In this document: positions 36,034 through 46,089 of the stretch, piece after piece
Layout of the letters: each line of letters opens with the position of its first letter
Numbering within the stretch: the stretch's first letter is position 1
From: an uncultured Mycoplasmatota bacterium
GTDB lineage: Bacteria > Bacillota_I > Bacilli_A > RF39 > UBA660
Length of the DNA stretch: 64,000 nt
Direction: 5' to 3'
Assembly: GCA_900546275.1 (NCBI GenBank)
Contig: URCH01000001.1
Coordinates: 1-64,000 of the forward strand
The notes under the pieces: generated by a model
Database searches by the model: none
Told to the model about the DNA's origin: nothing
Seen by the model: only the letters and a program-made list of their open reading frames with translations
Made by a program: the position numbers and the translations under genes

Positions 36034-38013
36034 CTAAACCTCCAACATATTTAAAAATTCTTCTTCATTTAATATATTAATATTTAAATCTTTTGCCTTC
36101 TGATACTTGCTACCAGGATTTTCACCCACTATAACATAATCAGTTTTCTTTGTAACACTACTAGTGACTTTTCCACCTCTATTTTCAATTTCAATGGAAG
36201 CTTCATCACGTGTTAATCTTGAGAGCGTTCCTGTTAATACAAATGTTTTATTATTAAAATTATCATCTATATTTTCATTTCCCTTATATTCCATATTAAC
36301 ACCTAGAAGTTTTAATTCATTTATTGTCTTAATATTTTTTTGTTCTTTAAAAAATTTATATACTGAATCAGCAATAACTTCTCCAATATCTTGAATTTTA
36401 ACTAAATCTTCATATTCTGCATTCATTAGTTTATCAATATTTTTGTAATTAATAGCAAATATTTTTGCTGTTTTTTTACCTATATATCTAATTCCCAAAG
36501 CAAATAATAATTTTTCTAATGAATTTTCTTTACTCTTTTCTATATTTTGAAGTAAATTATTAATACTCTTTTCTCCAAAGCCTTCTAATTCTTTTAAATC
36601 TTCTTTATGTTTATATAAAGTATAATAATCACATATTGTCTTTAAATATCCCTCATTATAGAAATCTTCTACAATTGACTCTCCAAAGCCTTCTATATTC
36701 ATTGTTTCTCTACTAGAAAAGTGAATTAAACCCTCTATATTTCTTGCATCACAATTAGGATTTGGGCAAAAATAATTTGCTTCTGTTTCTTTTTTTTCTA
36801 GTTTTGAATTACATATAGGACAGTTTTTTATCATTTTAAATGGAATTTCTATACCAGTTCTTCTTTCTTTTAAAACCTTAACTACTTCTGGTATTACATC
36901 ACCAGCTTTGTGCAATACTATTGTATCATTTATCATAATGTCTTTTTCTTTTATGTAATCCTCGTTGTGAAGAGTCACACTTTTGATTATTGATCCCGCT
37001 AAATGTACTGGGTCTAAATCAGCCCTAGGCGTTATTTTTCCTGTTCTACCAACACAAAATTCAATATTTTTAATTTTAGTTAATACTTCCACTGCAGGAA
37101 ATTTATATGCAATTGCCCATTTTGGAGTTCTCGATGTGTATCCAAGTTTTTTTTGATCTTCAATTTTATCTACTTTTATTACAATACCATCTATTTCATA
37201 TGGTAAAGATTCACGTTTTTCAGTCCATTCTTTAACATAATTTATAACCTCATTAACATTATCAGCAATCTTAATATTTGGATTAACTACAAATCCTAAT
37301 TCTTTCATAAAAGAAAGTGATTCATGGTGATATCTTATATTAAAATTATCTGATGATGGTAAATGATATATAAATGTTGAAAGATTCCTTTTGGCAGCAA
37401 TTTTAGAATCTAATTGTCTAACGGAACCTGCAGCAGCATTTCTTGGATTAGCAAATAAAGATTCGCCTTTTTCTTTTCTTTCTTGATTTAAATTATTAAA
37501 AGATTTTTTTGGCATATATATTTCGCCACGAACTTCAATTTTTCTTTTATCATTAATTACAAGTGGTATTGATTTTATTGTTTCTACATTATGTGTTATA
37601 TCTTCACCAACAATACCATTTCCTCTTGTTGAGCCTCTTATCAATTTTCCATTTTCATATAATAATGATACTGACAAACCATCTATCTTTAATTCACATA
37701 CATAAGTTGGATTTGGAATTGTTTTTTTTATTCTTTGATCAAATTCAAATATTTCATCCTCACTAAAAATATCTCCTAATGACATCATAGGAATTTCATG
37801 TGAAACTTTTTTAAATTCATCTATTATTTTTCCACCTACTCTTTTTGTAGGAGAATCCTCTCTTATTAGTTCAGGATATTGTTGCTCTAATTTTTCTAGT
37901 TCATGATAATAATCATCATACTCTTGATCAGTAATAGTTGGATTATCATTTGTATAATATTCCTCACTAGCTTTATTAATTATTTTTATTAATTCGTCAA
38001 TTCTTTGCTTCAT
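36034..38013 (-). CDS. ligA: NAD-dependent DNA ligase
   Basis: LigA seals nicks in replication and repair using NAD. The adenylated Lys is K109 in KIDG, followed by an OB fold, a zinc finger (CPICNS and CPNPNC), helix-hairpin-helix repeats and a C-terminal BRCT domain (about 585-659). The length (659) is typical. AATAGGTGATAAT precedes the start. The pcrA gene lies upstream, the usual Firmicutes pairing. Confidence 0.96.
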   Translation of the reverse strand: MKQRIDELIKIINKASEEYYTNDNPTITDQEYDDYYHELEKLEQQYPELIREDSPTKRVGGKIIDEFKKVSHEIPMMSLGDIFSEDEIFEFDQRIKKTIPNPTYVCELKIDGLSVSLLYENGKLIRGSTRGNGIVGEDITHNVETIKSIPLVINDKRKIEVRGEIYMPKKSFNNLNQERKEKGESLFANPRNAAAGSVRQLDSKIAAKRNLSTFIYHLPSSDNFNIRYHHESLSFMKELGFVVNPNIKIADNVNEVINYVKEWTEKRESLPYEIDGIVIKVDKIEDQKKLGYTSRTPKWAIAYKFPAVEVLTKIKNIEFCVGRTGKITPRADLDPVHLAGSIIKSVTLHNEDYIKEKDIMINDTIVLHKAGDVIPEVVKVLKERRTGIEIPFKMIKNCPICNSKLEKKETEANYFCPNPNCDARNIEGLIHFSSRETMNIEGFGESIVEDFYNEGYLKTICDYYTLYKHKEDLKELEGFGEKSINNLLQNIEKSKENSLEKLLFALGIRYIGKKTAKIFAINYKNIDKLMNAEYEDLVKIQDIGEVIADSVYKFFKEQKNIKTINELKLLGVNMEYKGNENIDDNFNNKTFVLTGTLSRLTRDEASIEIENRGGKVTSSVTKKTDYVIVGENPGSKYQKAKDLNINILNEEEFLNMLEV

Positions 38014-38070
38014 ATTATCACCTATTATATTATACCATATATAAATATTCTTTTATATTTTAAAAAGAAA

Positions 38071-38093
38071 AAAAGATTAATAAAATCTTTTTA
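38071..38093 (-). terminator. Terminator of the 52-residue gene
   Basis: AAAAAGATT and AATCTTTTT pair over a short AT loop, with a run of T on the minus strand. It overlaps the stop codon of the small membrane-protein gene. Confidence 0.6.
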
Positions 38094-38249
38094 ACGTTGT
38101 TTATTTAAAGCATCATAAACAATTTTAAATACTAATATTCCTATTACGAAAAAAGCTAATATAAATAAAGGATTTTTAGCTGCTTGAGAAACCCATTCTT
38201 TTAATTGTTCTCCCCAACTATTTAATGTATCCCAAAAACTAAGTACCAT
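38091..38249 (-). CDS. 52-residue single-helix membrane protein
   Basis: This ORF is too short for common gene callers. The translation begins MVLSFWDTLNSWGEQ and ends DALNKQR. It has an amphipathic, Trp-rich first half and one membrane helix (about 27-46). A very strong ribosome site (GGAGGGATATT-ATG) and a terminator support it. It stands between pcrA/uvrD and ligA. The function is unknown; small holin-like or membrane-stress proteins look like this (inference). Confidence 0.7.
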   Translation of the reverse strand: MVLSFWDTLNSWGEQLKEWVSQAAKNPLFILAFFVIGILVFKIVYDALNKQR

Positions 38250-38337
38250 AATATCCCTCCAATAAAATTATAACATTATATATATTTCTTGTAAAATCTT
38301 CATTCACGTTTCTTTTAATTTATAGTAAAGTATTTGT

Positions 38338-40425
38338 TTATATTTTTTTTATGCTTTTATGTCCTTTCATAAGCATCTTTATTCCGATTTGATGAGAAAA
38401 GGCAATAGTAAGTATACTTTTATCCATTCCAACTATGACACCTTCACCAAAAGATTCATGAATAACATGATCTCCTAATGAATATTCTGCGTTTTTATCT
38501 ATCATACCACCTTTATCAAACTTACATGATATGATTTTATCACTATTTTTTATTTCTAAATTTTCTTCTCCCATTTCATTTATAAATCTACTTGGTGGAT
38601 TCATAGAATCTAATCCATATAACATTCTTTTTTTAGAATTAACAATATATAAATGTTTACAAGCTCTTGTTATTGCTACATAACATAATCTTCTTTCTTC
38701 TTCTATATCATCTGCTGTATCATATGAGTTTTTATGTGGAAAAACACCCTCTTCAAGTCCAATTATGAATACGTTATCAAATTCTAACCCTTTTGAAGAG
38801 TGTACTGTCATAAGTGTTACAACATCTGTATTGTTATTATGCTCACTTATATCAGCAACTAAACTTATTTCTTCTAAAAATTCTTCTAAGGAAACTATTC
38901 CTCTTTGTTCTTCAAAATTTCTTGTTATTGATTTAAATTCTTCTAAGTTTTCAATTCTTATTTCTGAATCTATTGTTTTTTCAGAAACCAAATCTTGCTT
39001 CATACCACTTTGTTCTAATATTAATTCTACTAATTCAGTAAGTGAACAATTATCTTTTTCTTTAATCAAATTAAGAATTATTTTCTTAAATTCTAGTTCT
39101 TTTCCAGAAGATATTGTGTTAAACATACTTTCATTATTTTCTTCTGCTTTTGTAATAATATTTTGTATAGTTTTTTCTCCTATACCACGTTTTGGAACAT
39201 TAATTATTCTTGTTAAACTAACATCATCATCTGGATTATATATAAGTCTTAAGTAAGATATTAAATCTTTTATTTCTTTTCTATTATAAAAGTAAAAACT
39301 TCCAACAACCTTATATGGAATATTTTCTTTAAGCATTGCTTCTTCTATTGTTCTTGATTGCGCATTTGTTCTATATAAAACAGCAATTTGATTTTTATCA
39401 ACACCATTATCTATTAATTTCTTAATTTGGTTTGCAACATAATATGATTCATCTTTTTCATCAACTGCTCTATAGTAATTAATTTTTTCACCATCTTCAT
39501 TATCAGTCCATAAATTTTTATCTTTTTTTTGTTTGTTATTTTTTATAACATTATTTGCACTCTTTAAAATGGTTTTTGTAGAACGATAATTTTGTTCTAG
39601 CAAAATAACTTTTGAATTAGGAAAATCTTTTTCAAAATTTAATATATTTCTATAATTTGAACCTCTAAATGAATATATAGATTGAGATTCGTCCCCTACT
39701 ACGCATATGTTTTTATATTTTTTTGATAACATTTTTACTAAAACATATTGCGCCTCATTTGTATCTTGGTATTCATCTATTAATATATATTTATATTTTT
39801 CCTGATATTGTTCTAAAACATCCGGGTACATTTTAAATAAAACAATCGGTTGCATTAACAAATCATCAAAATCTAATGAATTATTTACTTTTAATTTCGT
39901 TTCATATCTTTTAAATATTTCGAGTACTTTTTTATCATAATCTGTATTAACATATTTTTCATATAAGCTTGAGTCAATTAATTCATTTTTAGAACTACTA
40001 ATTTTATTTCTTATGGCTTTAGGATTATATATTTTTACATCTAAATCCATATCTTTGATTATTTTTTTTATTACAGTAAGTGTGTCATCACTATCTAAAA
40101 TTGTAAAATTTGATTTATATCCTAACTTTTCATAATTTTGTTTAATTAATAATAACCCAAATGAATGAAATGTTGATATCTGTATTCTTCTTGATTCAAG
40201 TCCTAAAATATTATTTATCCTTTCTTTCATTTCACGGGCTGCTTTATTTGTAAACGTTATCGCTAAAATGTTTTCTGGCAAAACATTTTTTTCTTGTATC
40301 AAATAAGAAACTCTCGTAGTAAGAACTCTTGTTTTACCACTTCCTGCACCTGCTATTACAAGTAATGGTCCCTCTGTTTCTTTAATTGCTTCTATTTGTC
40401 TATCATTATATCCTGTAAAATTCAT
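38338..40425 (-). CDS. pcrA: ATP-dependent DNA helicase PcrA/UvrD
   Basis: This superfamily 1A 3'-5' helicase acts in repair and replication restart. Walker A is AGAGSGKTRVLT, motif II is LIDEYQDTN, motif III is GDESQSIYSFRG, and motif VI is VAITRACKHLY. The 695-residue length fits PcrA. A C-terminal Tudor-like segment (YSLGDHVIHESFGEGVIVG) is present, as in PcrA. AAAAGGTGATGGT precedes the start. Confidence 0.95.
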   Translation of the reverse strand: MNFTGYNDRQIEAIKETEGPLLVIAGAGSGKTRVLTTRVSYLIQEKNVLPENILAITFTNKAAREMKERINNILGLESRRIQISTFHSFGLLLIKQNYEKLGYKSNFTILDSDDTLTVIKKIIKDMDLDVKIYNPKAIRNKISSSKNELIDSSLYEKYVNTDYDKKVLEIFKRYETKLKVNNSLDFDDLLMQPIVLFKMYPDVLEQYQEKYKYILIDEYQDTNEAQYVLVKMLSKKYKNICVVGDESQSIYSFRGSNYRNILNFEKDFPNSKVILLEQNYRSTKTILKSANNVIKNNKQKKDKNLWTDNEDGEKINYYRAVDEKDESYYVANQIKKLIDNGVDKNQIAVLYRTNAQSRTIEEAMLKENIPYKVVGSFYFYNRKEIKDLISYLRLIYNPDDDVSLTRIINVPKRGIGEKTIQNIITKAEENNESMFNTISSGKELEFKKIILNLIKEKDNCSLTELVELILEQSGMKQDLVSEKTIDSEIRIENLEEFKSITRNFEEQRGIVSLEEFLEEISLVADISEHNNNTDVVTLMTVHSSKGLEFDNVFIIGLEEGVFPHKNSYDTADDIEEERRLCYVAITRACKHLYIVNSKKRMLYGLDSMNPPSRFINEMGEENLEIKNSDKIISCKFDKGGMIDKNAEYSLGDHVIHESFGEGVIVGMDKSILTIAFSHQIGIKMLMKGHKSIKKI

Positions 40426-40581
40426 ACCATCACCTTTTACATTTTAGCACATTATGTATAGAAAAAAAATAAAATAAATTAAATTTTTATATAGTTAATT
40501 GAATAAGTCATATATATAATTTTAATAAAAATTATAATAAACTATTATTTTTTGTTTTGAATTAATAAAAAATAAATAAAA

Positions 40582-40603
40582 TTAACACTCACATGAGTGT
40601 TAA
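40582..40603 (-). terminator. Terminator of the collagen-like locus
   Basis: TTAACACTC and GAGTGTTAA form a perfect nine-bp stem with a four-base loop, followed by a T-rich tract on the minus strand. It overlaps the stop codon. Confidence 0.8.
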
Positions 40604-41517
40604 CCTAATTTTATAATACTAAGTTTAGCATTGGTACTACCATTAAATGATAAAGTTGTTGTTTTATCTGTTTTAGCAGTAAGTGTTAAAACATCATCAG
40701 GTTGAAGCTCTGTAATAACGGTTCCACTTAATTCAGTAAAATAATCTGCAGTTCCATCACCACTTATATCACTACCAGAAATAAGTAAATTATTAGATTT
40801 AACACTTATAGTTATAACATCATCACCTAACGGTTCAACAGTTAATAAATAATCTATTTTATATGTTCCAATTTCATATATAGTTATAGAATTTTCAGTA
40901 TCATATGATGCATTAAAAACTGGTCCTGTTATGGTTAATGGTATAACCTGTTCTACATCTGCTTGAAATTGTATATTCTGTTTTGTATGCATATATCTTT
41001 CTGCAAAAGCTGAAATTCCTCCTGTTTCACCTTTTTTTCCTGTAGGACCTTGTGGTCCAATATTTCCACCTAAACCCTAAGGTCCCGTTGGGCCAGTCGG
41101 ACCTTGTGCTCCAATATCTACCTTTGAACCTTGTGGGCCCATTTCACCAGGTTCACCTTTCAAACCAGTCGAACCCGTTGGGCCTATTAAACCTGGAAGT
41201 CCTTGTGGTCCTATTTTGCCTTGATCTCCTTTTGGTCCTGTTGGGCCACCTATTTTACCAGCATTTTTCCAATTTGATGTTTCTATATCCCAATAGTATA
41301 AACTGCCATCTACTATATAAACATCTTCATCAGTTCATTTGGGATGTTTTCTCTTTAATTCTTCTAAGGAATTAAAATAACCTGTAATTTTTATATTTGT
41401 TCCAGGAATTCCTCTTGGACCTGTTGGACCTATTATTCCACATATTCCTAATTTGTTAAGTTTATTTTTTAATTCTAAATTTTCTCTTAATTTTTGAATT
41501 CTACAACTTTCATTCAC
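40600..41517 (-). pseudogene. Collagen-like surface/exosporium protein (BclA type), two in-frame stops
   Basis: One reading frame contains, in order: an N-terminal segment, a first GPTGPRGIPG, the conserved linker (DVYIVDGSLYYWD), a Gly-x-y collagen-like region and a BclA/TNF-like C-terminal beta domain (residues from 40992 on). Two stops interrupt this frame: TGA at 41335-41337 and TAG at 41077-41079. The TAG sits at the Y position of a triplet, where CAG or AAG would be expected. The start is a GTG at 41517 with GAGGTGATTTTA before it. It is probably a recent pseudogene; read-through is less likely. The terminator is intact. Confidence 0.8.
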
Positions 41518-41611
41518 TAAAATCACCTCAATTATTTTATTATATTTAATAATTCTATTATTGTGTGGTATGAAAACTCAAATATATAATTTATTTAAAA
41601 ATAATAAAAAA

Positions 41612-42406
41612 TTAGTAATTTGTTTTTACTAATTTTTTTTCAATATAAAGAATTATATAGTACATTAAGACTGCTACAACACACAATATCATAACACCAG
41701 TTATAACTAAATCAAGATTAAATACTTGTGAACCATATAGAATTAAATATCCAATTCCTTCTTTTGATACCAAAAATTCCCCCATTATTACTCCAATTAA
41801 TGACATACTTACATTAATTTTTAATGAGCTTATTATTACTGGTAAACTATTAGGTAATAATAATTTAAAATAAATTTGTTTTTTTGTTGCATTAAATGAC
41901 TTCATTAATTTAACTTTTATTGGATCTGTTTCTATGAATCCCTGATATATATTTATAATTGTTACTATCACTGATATCAATAATGCCATGAATACAATAG
42001 AATTCATTCCTGCTCCTGCCCATATTATTATTATTGGTCCCAACGCAACTTTAGGTAAACTATTTAAAACTGTTAAATATGGATCTATAACTTTTGCAAA
42101 AAAGTTATTCCACCACATTAAAGTAGCAATAAAAATTCCTATGAAGGTTCCTAATAAAAAACTGATAGTTGTTTCCCAAACAGTTACAAATATATGATTA
42201 TATAAATTTCCTTTGATGTGCAGATTAATTAGACATTTTACAACTTTATATGGTGAAGAAAAGATAAATGAATTTATTATATTATAATCAGATAATAATT
42301 GCCAAATAATTATAAATACAACTAAAATTAAAACTTGAACTAACCTAATTAATAAATTTCTTTTTTTAAATTTTTTTATATATTTTTTATGTTCTTCACT
42401 ATACAT
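41612..42406 (-). CDS. ABC importer permease (SsuC/ThiX type)
   Basis: The protein has six membrane helices and the EAA loop (GFIETDPIKVKLMKSFNATKKQIYFKLLLPNSLP), as in SsuC, TauC and ThiX. Its ATG at 42406 lies in the end of the ATPase gene, so the genes overlap. The earlier TTG at 42415 is less likely. With the ATPase and binding protein it forms a complete importer. The family takes up sulfonates, nitrate or pyrimidine precursors; the substrate here is unknown. Confidence 0.85.
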   Translation of the reverse strand: MYSEEHKKYIKKFKKRNLLIRLVQVLILVVFIIIWQLLSDYNIINSFIFSSPYKVVKCLINLHIKGNLYNHIFVTVWETTISFLLGTFIGIFIATLMWWNNFFAKVIDPYLTVLNSLPKVALGPIIIIWAGAGMNSIVFMALLISVIVTIINIYQGFIETDPIKVKLMKSFNATKKQIYFKLLLPNSLPVIISSLKINVSMSLIGVIMGEFLVSKEGIGYLILYGSQVFNLDLVITGVMILCVVAVLMYYIILYIEKKLVKTNY

Positions 42407-43148
42407 GGTAATCAATCTCTTTCCATATCAAGTCATAATATTTTGAAAAAAACTTATCTTTTCTATTATTTATTGGGTTAGTTTTATTTTCTAATTCTAT
42501 ATCAACTACACATTTAATTTTACTAGGTCTTTTAGTTAAAACTATGACCCTATCTGCCATACTTATTGCCTCAGCAATATCATGAGTAACCATTATTGCC
42601 GATTTTTTTTCTTTTTTAATTATATTATATACATCATCAGAAACAGCTAATCTTGTTTGATAATCTAAAGCAGAAAATGGTTCATCAAGTAAAAGTATAT
42701 CTGGTTTTGTTGCAAGAGTTCTAATTAAGGCAACTCTTTGTCTCATTCCACCTGATAAGGTTGTAGGATAACTATTTATAAAATCTTTCAATCCATATAT
42801 TTTTAATAAATTTAGAACATATTTTTTTGTTTCATTTGTTAAATTTTTATTTATCTCTAATCCTAATAAACAATTATCTAAAACCGTTCTAAAATCAAAT
42901 AATGCATCTTGTTGAAGCATATATCCTATTCTCGTTTTTTCAGTTAACTCAATATCACCAGACGATTTATTATCAAGTTCAGCTAAAATTGATAAAATTG
43001 TGCTTTTTCCACAACCACTTGGACCTACAATAGAAACAAACTCGCCTTCATTTAAATTTAATGAAAAATCTTCTACAGCCAAAATTTCTTTATTTTTAGT
43101 ATGATAGGTTTTTTTTAAATTCTTTATTTTTAGTACATTCTTTTCCAT
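42399..43148 (-). CDS. ABC importer ATPase (SsuB/ThiZ type)
   Basis: The 249-residue ATPase has Walker A GPSGCGKST (42-50), signature LSGGMRQR and Walker B LLLDEPFSALD, with the switch His in MVTHD. AGGAGGAAATATA precedes the start. It follows the binding-protein gene across a strong hairpin, which should lower its expression relative to that gene. Confidence 0.9.
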   Translation of the reverse strand: MEKNVLKIKNLKKTYHTKNKEILAVEDFSLNLNEGEFVSIVGPSGCGKSTILSILAELDNKSSGDIELTEKTRIGYMLQQDALFDFRTVLDNCLLGLEINKNLTNETKKYVLNLLKIYGLKDFINSYPTTLSGGMRQRVALIRTLATKPDILLLDEPFSALDYQTRLAVSDDVYNIIKKEKKSAIMVTHDIAEAISMADRVIVLTKRPSKIKCVVDIELENKTNPINNRKDKFFSKYYDLIWKEIDYHV

Positions 43149-43224
43149 TATATTTCCTCCTAGCTATTTTATTTTATGGATAATATTTTTTTTTGATAAT
43201 GACATAAATTTATATTTTATAAAA

Positions 43225-43250
43225 AACTATCAAATAAAAATTTGATAGTT
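43225..43250 (-). terminator. Hairpin between binding-protein and ATPase genes
   Basis: AACTATCAAAT and ATTTGATAGTT form an eleven-bp stem with an AAAA loop and a run of T on the minus strand. It sits inside an otherwise single ABC operon, so it may be a partial terminator. Confidence 0.7.
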
Positions 43251-43256
43251 CCAGTA

Positions 43257-44249
43257 TTATTTAATTTTTGAAAATTTATTGTTTACTAATTTATCATATG
43301 GGGCTCTTGTAGATAATTGTCCAGCATTTTCTGCTATTTCTTGTATATGATTAAAGTTTTCCTCATCTATATATGTTGTTTCAAACCATGAATCTATATC
43401 TTTATATCTTTGAATTATTTTTTCCAAATCTGTTTTTGAAGTATCTGGAAAATAATCTAATATTACTGTTGCAAGTTCACTAGCACTATGTGAATGAGTA
43501 TAGTCAAGACCTTTTTGTATTGCTTTGGTAAATCCCTCTATTACTTCTGGATTGCTTTCTAAATAACTTACTTTTGTATTATATGCAGTATATGGAACAA
43601 CCCCACCAAGTTCCCCAAGTGACGCAACTACATAACCATATCCTTGTTTTTCTAATTGTAAAGCATTTGGTTCAAATAAAGATACAAAGTCCCCTGTGCC
43701 TCCTATAAATGCCCCACTCATAGATGCAAAAGCAATACTTGTATCAATTGTTATATCTTTATTAACATCTATTCCATTTTGGGTTAAAATCCATTCCAAT
43801 GTCATTTCAGGCATACCACCTATACGCCCACCTATTATAGTTTTGCCTTTCATATCTTTTAATGAAAAATTATCATATTTTTCTCTTGATACTATAAAAC
43901 TACCATCTCTCTTAGTTAATCCAGCAAAATTAACTAAATAATCTTTTTCTCCTTGATTATAAACATAGATTGTAGCTTCACTACCACAAAAACCTATTTC
44001 AACATCTCCTGATAAACCAGCCGCTGTTACTTTATCCGCACCAGCAGTTAATACTATATCTACATCAAGTCCTTCATCTTCAAAATAGCCTAATGAATGT
44101 GCTACATATTGTGGTACATAAAAAATACTATGAGCTACCTCTGCAACCTTAATATGTTTTAAATTTTTATTATCCTTTTTAAAAAAACATAATACTGCTA
44201 TGGAACATATCAATATAATTGTTATGATTAAAAAATAAAATTTTTTCAA
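43257..44249 (-). CDS. ABC importer substrate-binding protein (NMT1/SsuA-like)
   Basis: The protein has the SsuA/NMT1 fold: an opening VAEVAHSIFYVPQYVAHSLGYF, GDVEIGF and a central GGRIGGMPEM. The N-terminus is hydrophobic but lacks a proper lipobox (Leu before Cys in AVLC), so it may be anchored by an uncleaved helix. The start is probably the TTG at 44249, eight bases after GGGAG; a GTG at 44258 abuts that site. It is the first gene of the importer. Confidence 0.8.
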   Translation of the reverse strand: MKKFYFLIITIILICSIAVLCFFKKDNKNLKHIKVAEVAHSIFYVPQYVAHSLGYFEDEGLDVDIVLTAGADKVTAAGLSGDVEIGFCGSEATIYVYNQGEKDYLVNFAGLTKRDGSFIVSREKYDNFSLKDMKGKTIIGGRIGGMPEMTLEWILTQNGIDVNKDITIDTSIAFASMSGAFIGGTGDFVSLFEPNALQLEKQGYGYVVASLGELGGVVPYTAYNTKVSYLESNPEVIEGFTKAIQKGLDYTHSHSASELATVILDYFPDTSKTDLEKIIQRYKDIDSWFETTYIDEENFNHIQEIAENAGQLSTRAPYDKLVNNKFSKIK

Positions 44250-44311
44250 AAAATACACTCCCTTCTTCTTTTATATTATATTCAAAGAAAAAAATTGTGC
44301 TTATAAAAAAA

Positions 44312-44329
44312 GAATACTGTATAGTATTC
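44312..44329 (-). terminator. Terminator of the nucleotidyltransferase gene
   Basis: GAATACT and AGTATTC form a stem with a GTAT loop, followed by seven Ts on the minus strand. Confidence 0.75.
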
Positions 44330-44332
44330 ATA

Positions 44333-45073
44333 TTATTTCTTATTATATTTCTCTCTAACTAAATTTAAAGAATCAAATGTTCCAACATCATAACAATTAC
44401 CTTCAAATTTATAAGCATATACAGGATATTTTTTATATAAATATTCGACTAGATAACCAGGGGCATCTGGTTTATTACCTTCTTTTAAATAATTTGCAAT
44501 TTCATTAATAACAAATTTAGGGTATAAATATGTTGCATAAACACCTATATCACTTTTTGGATTTTCTGGTTTTTCTTCTAGGTCTAAAATTCTATCATCA
44601 GAATCTAATTTTGCAACTGCAAAACCTTTTAAAATATTAATATCATTTATTTGTTTTGCACATACTGTTATTGCATTTTTATTTTTAAAATAATCTACAA
44701 CATCTTTTAATTTATAATCGAATAAATTATCTCCAGCAATAATTAATAAATCATCATTTATTTTTTGAGTGTCAACAACATATTTTATGTCTCCAATTGC
44801 GCCTAACCTATTATCATTAGAATCTGTCATATCATTTATTACTGTTATTTTTTTTGCATTATTTTTTTTAATTGACCAATCATTAAAATGATTATAATAT
44901 TTTGCATTTGTTATTAGATATATTTCATCAACAATATCTATAGTATTTACTTCATCTAAAATATAATCTAATAATGGTTTCCCAGCTTCTATATCAAGTA
45001 GTGCTTTTGGAAAATTTTCTGTAAGTGGGAATAATCTAGTAGCGTATCCCGCGCATAATAATATACATTTCAT
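44333..45073 (-). CDS. Sugar-1-phosphate/phosphocholine nucleotidylyltransferase-like protein
   Basis: The 246-residue protein begins MKCILLCAGYATRLFPLT, with the usual Lys in FPKALLD and the metal-binding IIAGDNLF. It belongs to the nucleotidyltransferase family of glucose-1-phosphate thymidylyl/uridylyl and LicC-type cytidylyl transferases. It should activate a sugar or choline phosphate for surface glycans or teichoic acid. The exact substrate cannot be read. It follows tsaD by 11 bp and a terminator ends the unit. Confidence 0.8.
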   Translation of the reverse strand: MKCILLCAGYATRLFPLTENFPKALLDIEAGKPLLDYILDEVNTIDIVDEIYLITNAKYYNHFNDWSIKKNNAKKITVINDMTDSNDNRLGAIGDIKYVVDTQKINDDLLIIAGDNLFDYKLKDVVDYFKNKNAITVCAKQINDINILKGFAVAKLDSDDRILDLEEKPENPKSDIGVYATYLYPKFVINEIANYLKEGNKPDAPGYLVEYLYKKYPVYAYKFEGNCYDVGTFDSLNLVREKYNKK

Positions 45074-45084
45074 ATAAATATCTC

Positions 45085-46089
45085 CTATCTTAATTCATCA
45101 TTTGCTTTAGAATTTAAATCCAAATTTGCAATTCTAGAAAATTTGTATGCATAATAGCCAGCAGCTCCTATCATTGCAGCATTGTCAGTACAATACTTTA
45201 AATCAGGTATAGATAAATTAATATTATTTTCATCACATAATTTCTTAAATTCATCTCTTAACCCTTTGTTTGCAGATACACCACCAGCTATTATTAAATT
45301 ATCAACATTGTACTTTTTTAAAGCTTTCATAGTTTTTTTTGTTAATATTTCAATTACACGATTTTGGAAAGAAGCTGCTAAGTTTGCATCATTAATTTTA
45401 TTACCTCTTTGTTCTTCATTGTGTTTTAAATTAATTACTGAACTTTTTAGTCCACTAAAACTAAAGTTATAACTATCATCATCAAGTGGTAATGGCAAGT
45501 TATAGCTATCAATACCAGTGTGTGCCAATGCATCTAATTTTGGACCCCCGGGATATGCTAAACCAATAACTCTTGCAACCTTATCATAACATTCCCCAAC
45601 TGCATCATCTAATGTACCACCAATATATTCGAAAGAATAATTTTCTTTCATTAAAACTAATTCTGTGTGTCCTCCACTAACAACTAGCGAAATTAATGGA
45701 AAATTCATTTTTTTTCCAATATTATTTGCATATATATGACCTGCAATATGATGAACAGGTACTAATGGTTTATTATATATAAATGAAAGTGTTTTTGCTG
45801 CTTGTAATCCTACCAATAATGAGCCAATCAAACCTGGGCCATACGTAACAGCAATCGCATCTATATCATTCATAGACATACCAGAAGTTTTTAAAGCTTG
45901 ATCCAAAACAATTGTAATGTTTTCTATATGCATTCTACTAGCTATTTCTGGAACAACCCCACCAAACAATTCATGCACATTTATTTGTGATGAAACAATA
46001 TTTGTAATAACTTCTACACCATTTTTTACTATTGCTATACTAGTTTCATCACAACTAGATTCAATAGCCAATATATATATATCTTTCAT
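45085..46089 (-). CDS. tsaD: tRNA threonylcarbamoyladenosine transferase TsaD
   Basis: TsaD transfers threonylcarbamoyl to A37 of tRNAs that read ANN codons. It is an ASKHA-fold protein with an N-terminal LAIESSCDETSIAIV and the metal-binding His pair in PVHHIAGHIYAN, of normal length (334). It is encoded directly after the rimI-like gene. The partners TsaB and TsaE are two genes away; TsaC is not in the window. Confidence 0.96.
   Translation of the reverse strand: MKDIYILAIESSCDETSIAIVKNGVEVITNIVSSQINVHELFGGVVPEIASRMHIENITIVLDQALKTSGMSMNDIDAIAVTYGPGLIGSLLVGLQAAKTLSFIYNKPLVPVHHIAGHIYANNIGKKMNFPLISLVVSGGHTELVLMKENYSFEYIGGTLDDAVGECYDKVARVIGLAYPGGPKLDALAHTGIDSYNLPLPLDDDSYNFSFSGLKSSVINLKHNEEQRGNKINDANLAASFQNRVIEILTKKTMKALKKYNVDNLIIAGGVSANKGLRDEFKKLCDENNINLSIPDLKYCTDNAAMIGAAGYYAYKFSRIANLDLNSKANDELR

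Noticed and set aside
41077..41337. An alternative genetic code (TGA as Trp or Gly)
   Set aside because: TGG is used for Trp throughout, neighbouring genes do not contain in-frame TGA, and a TAG interrupts the same gene as well, so nonsense mutations explain it better.
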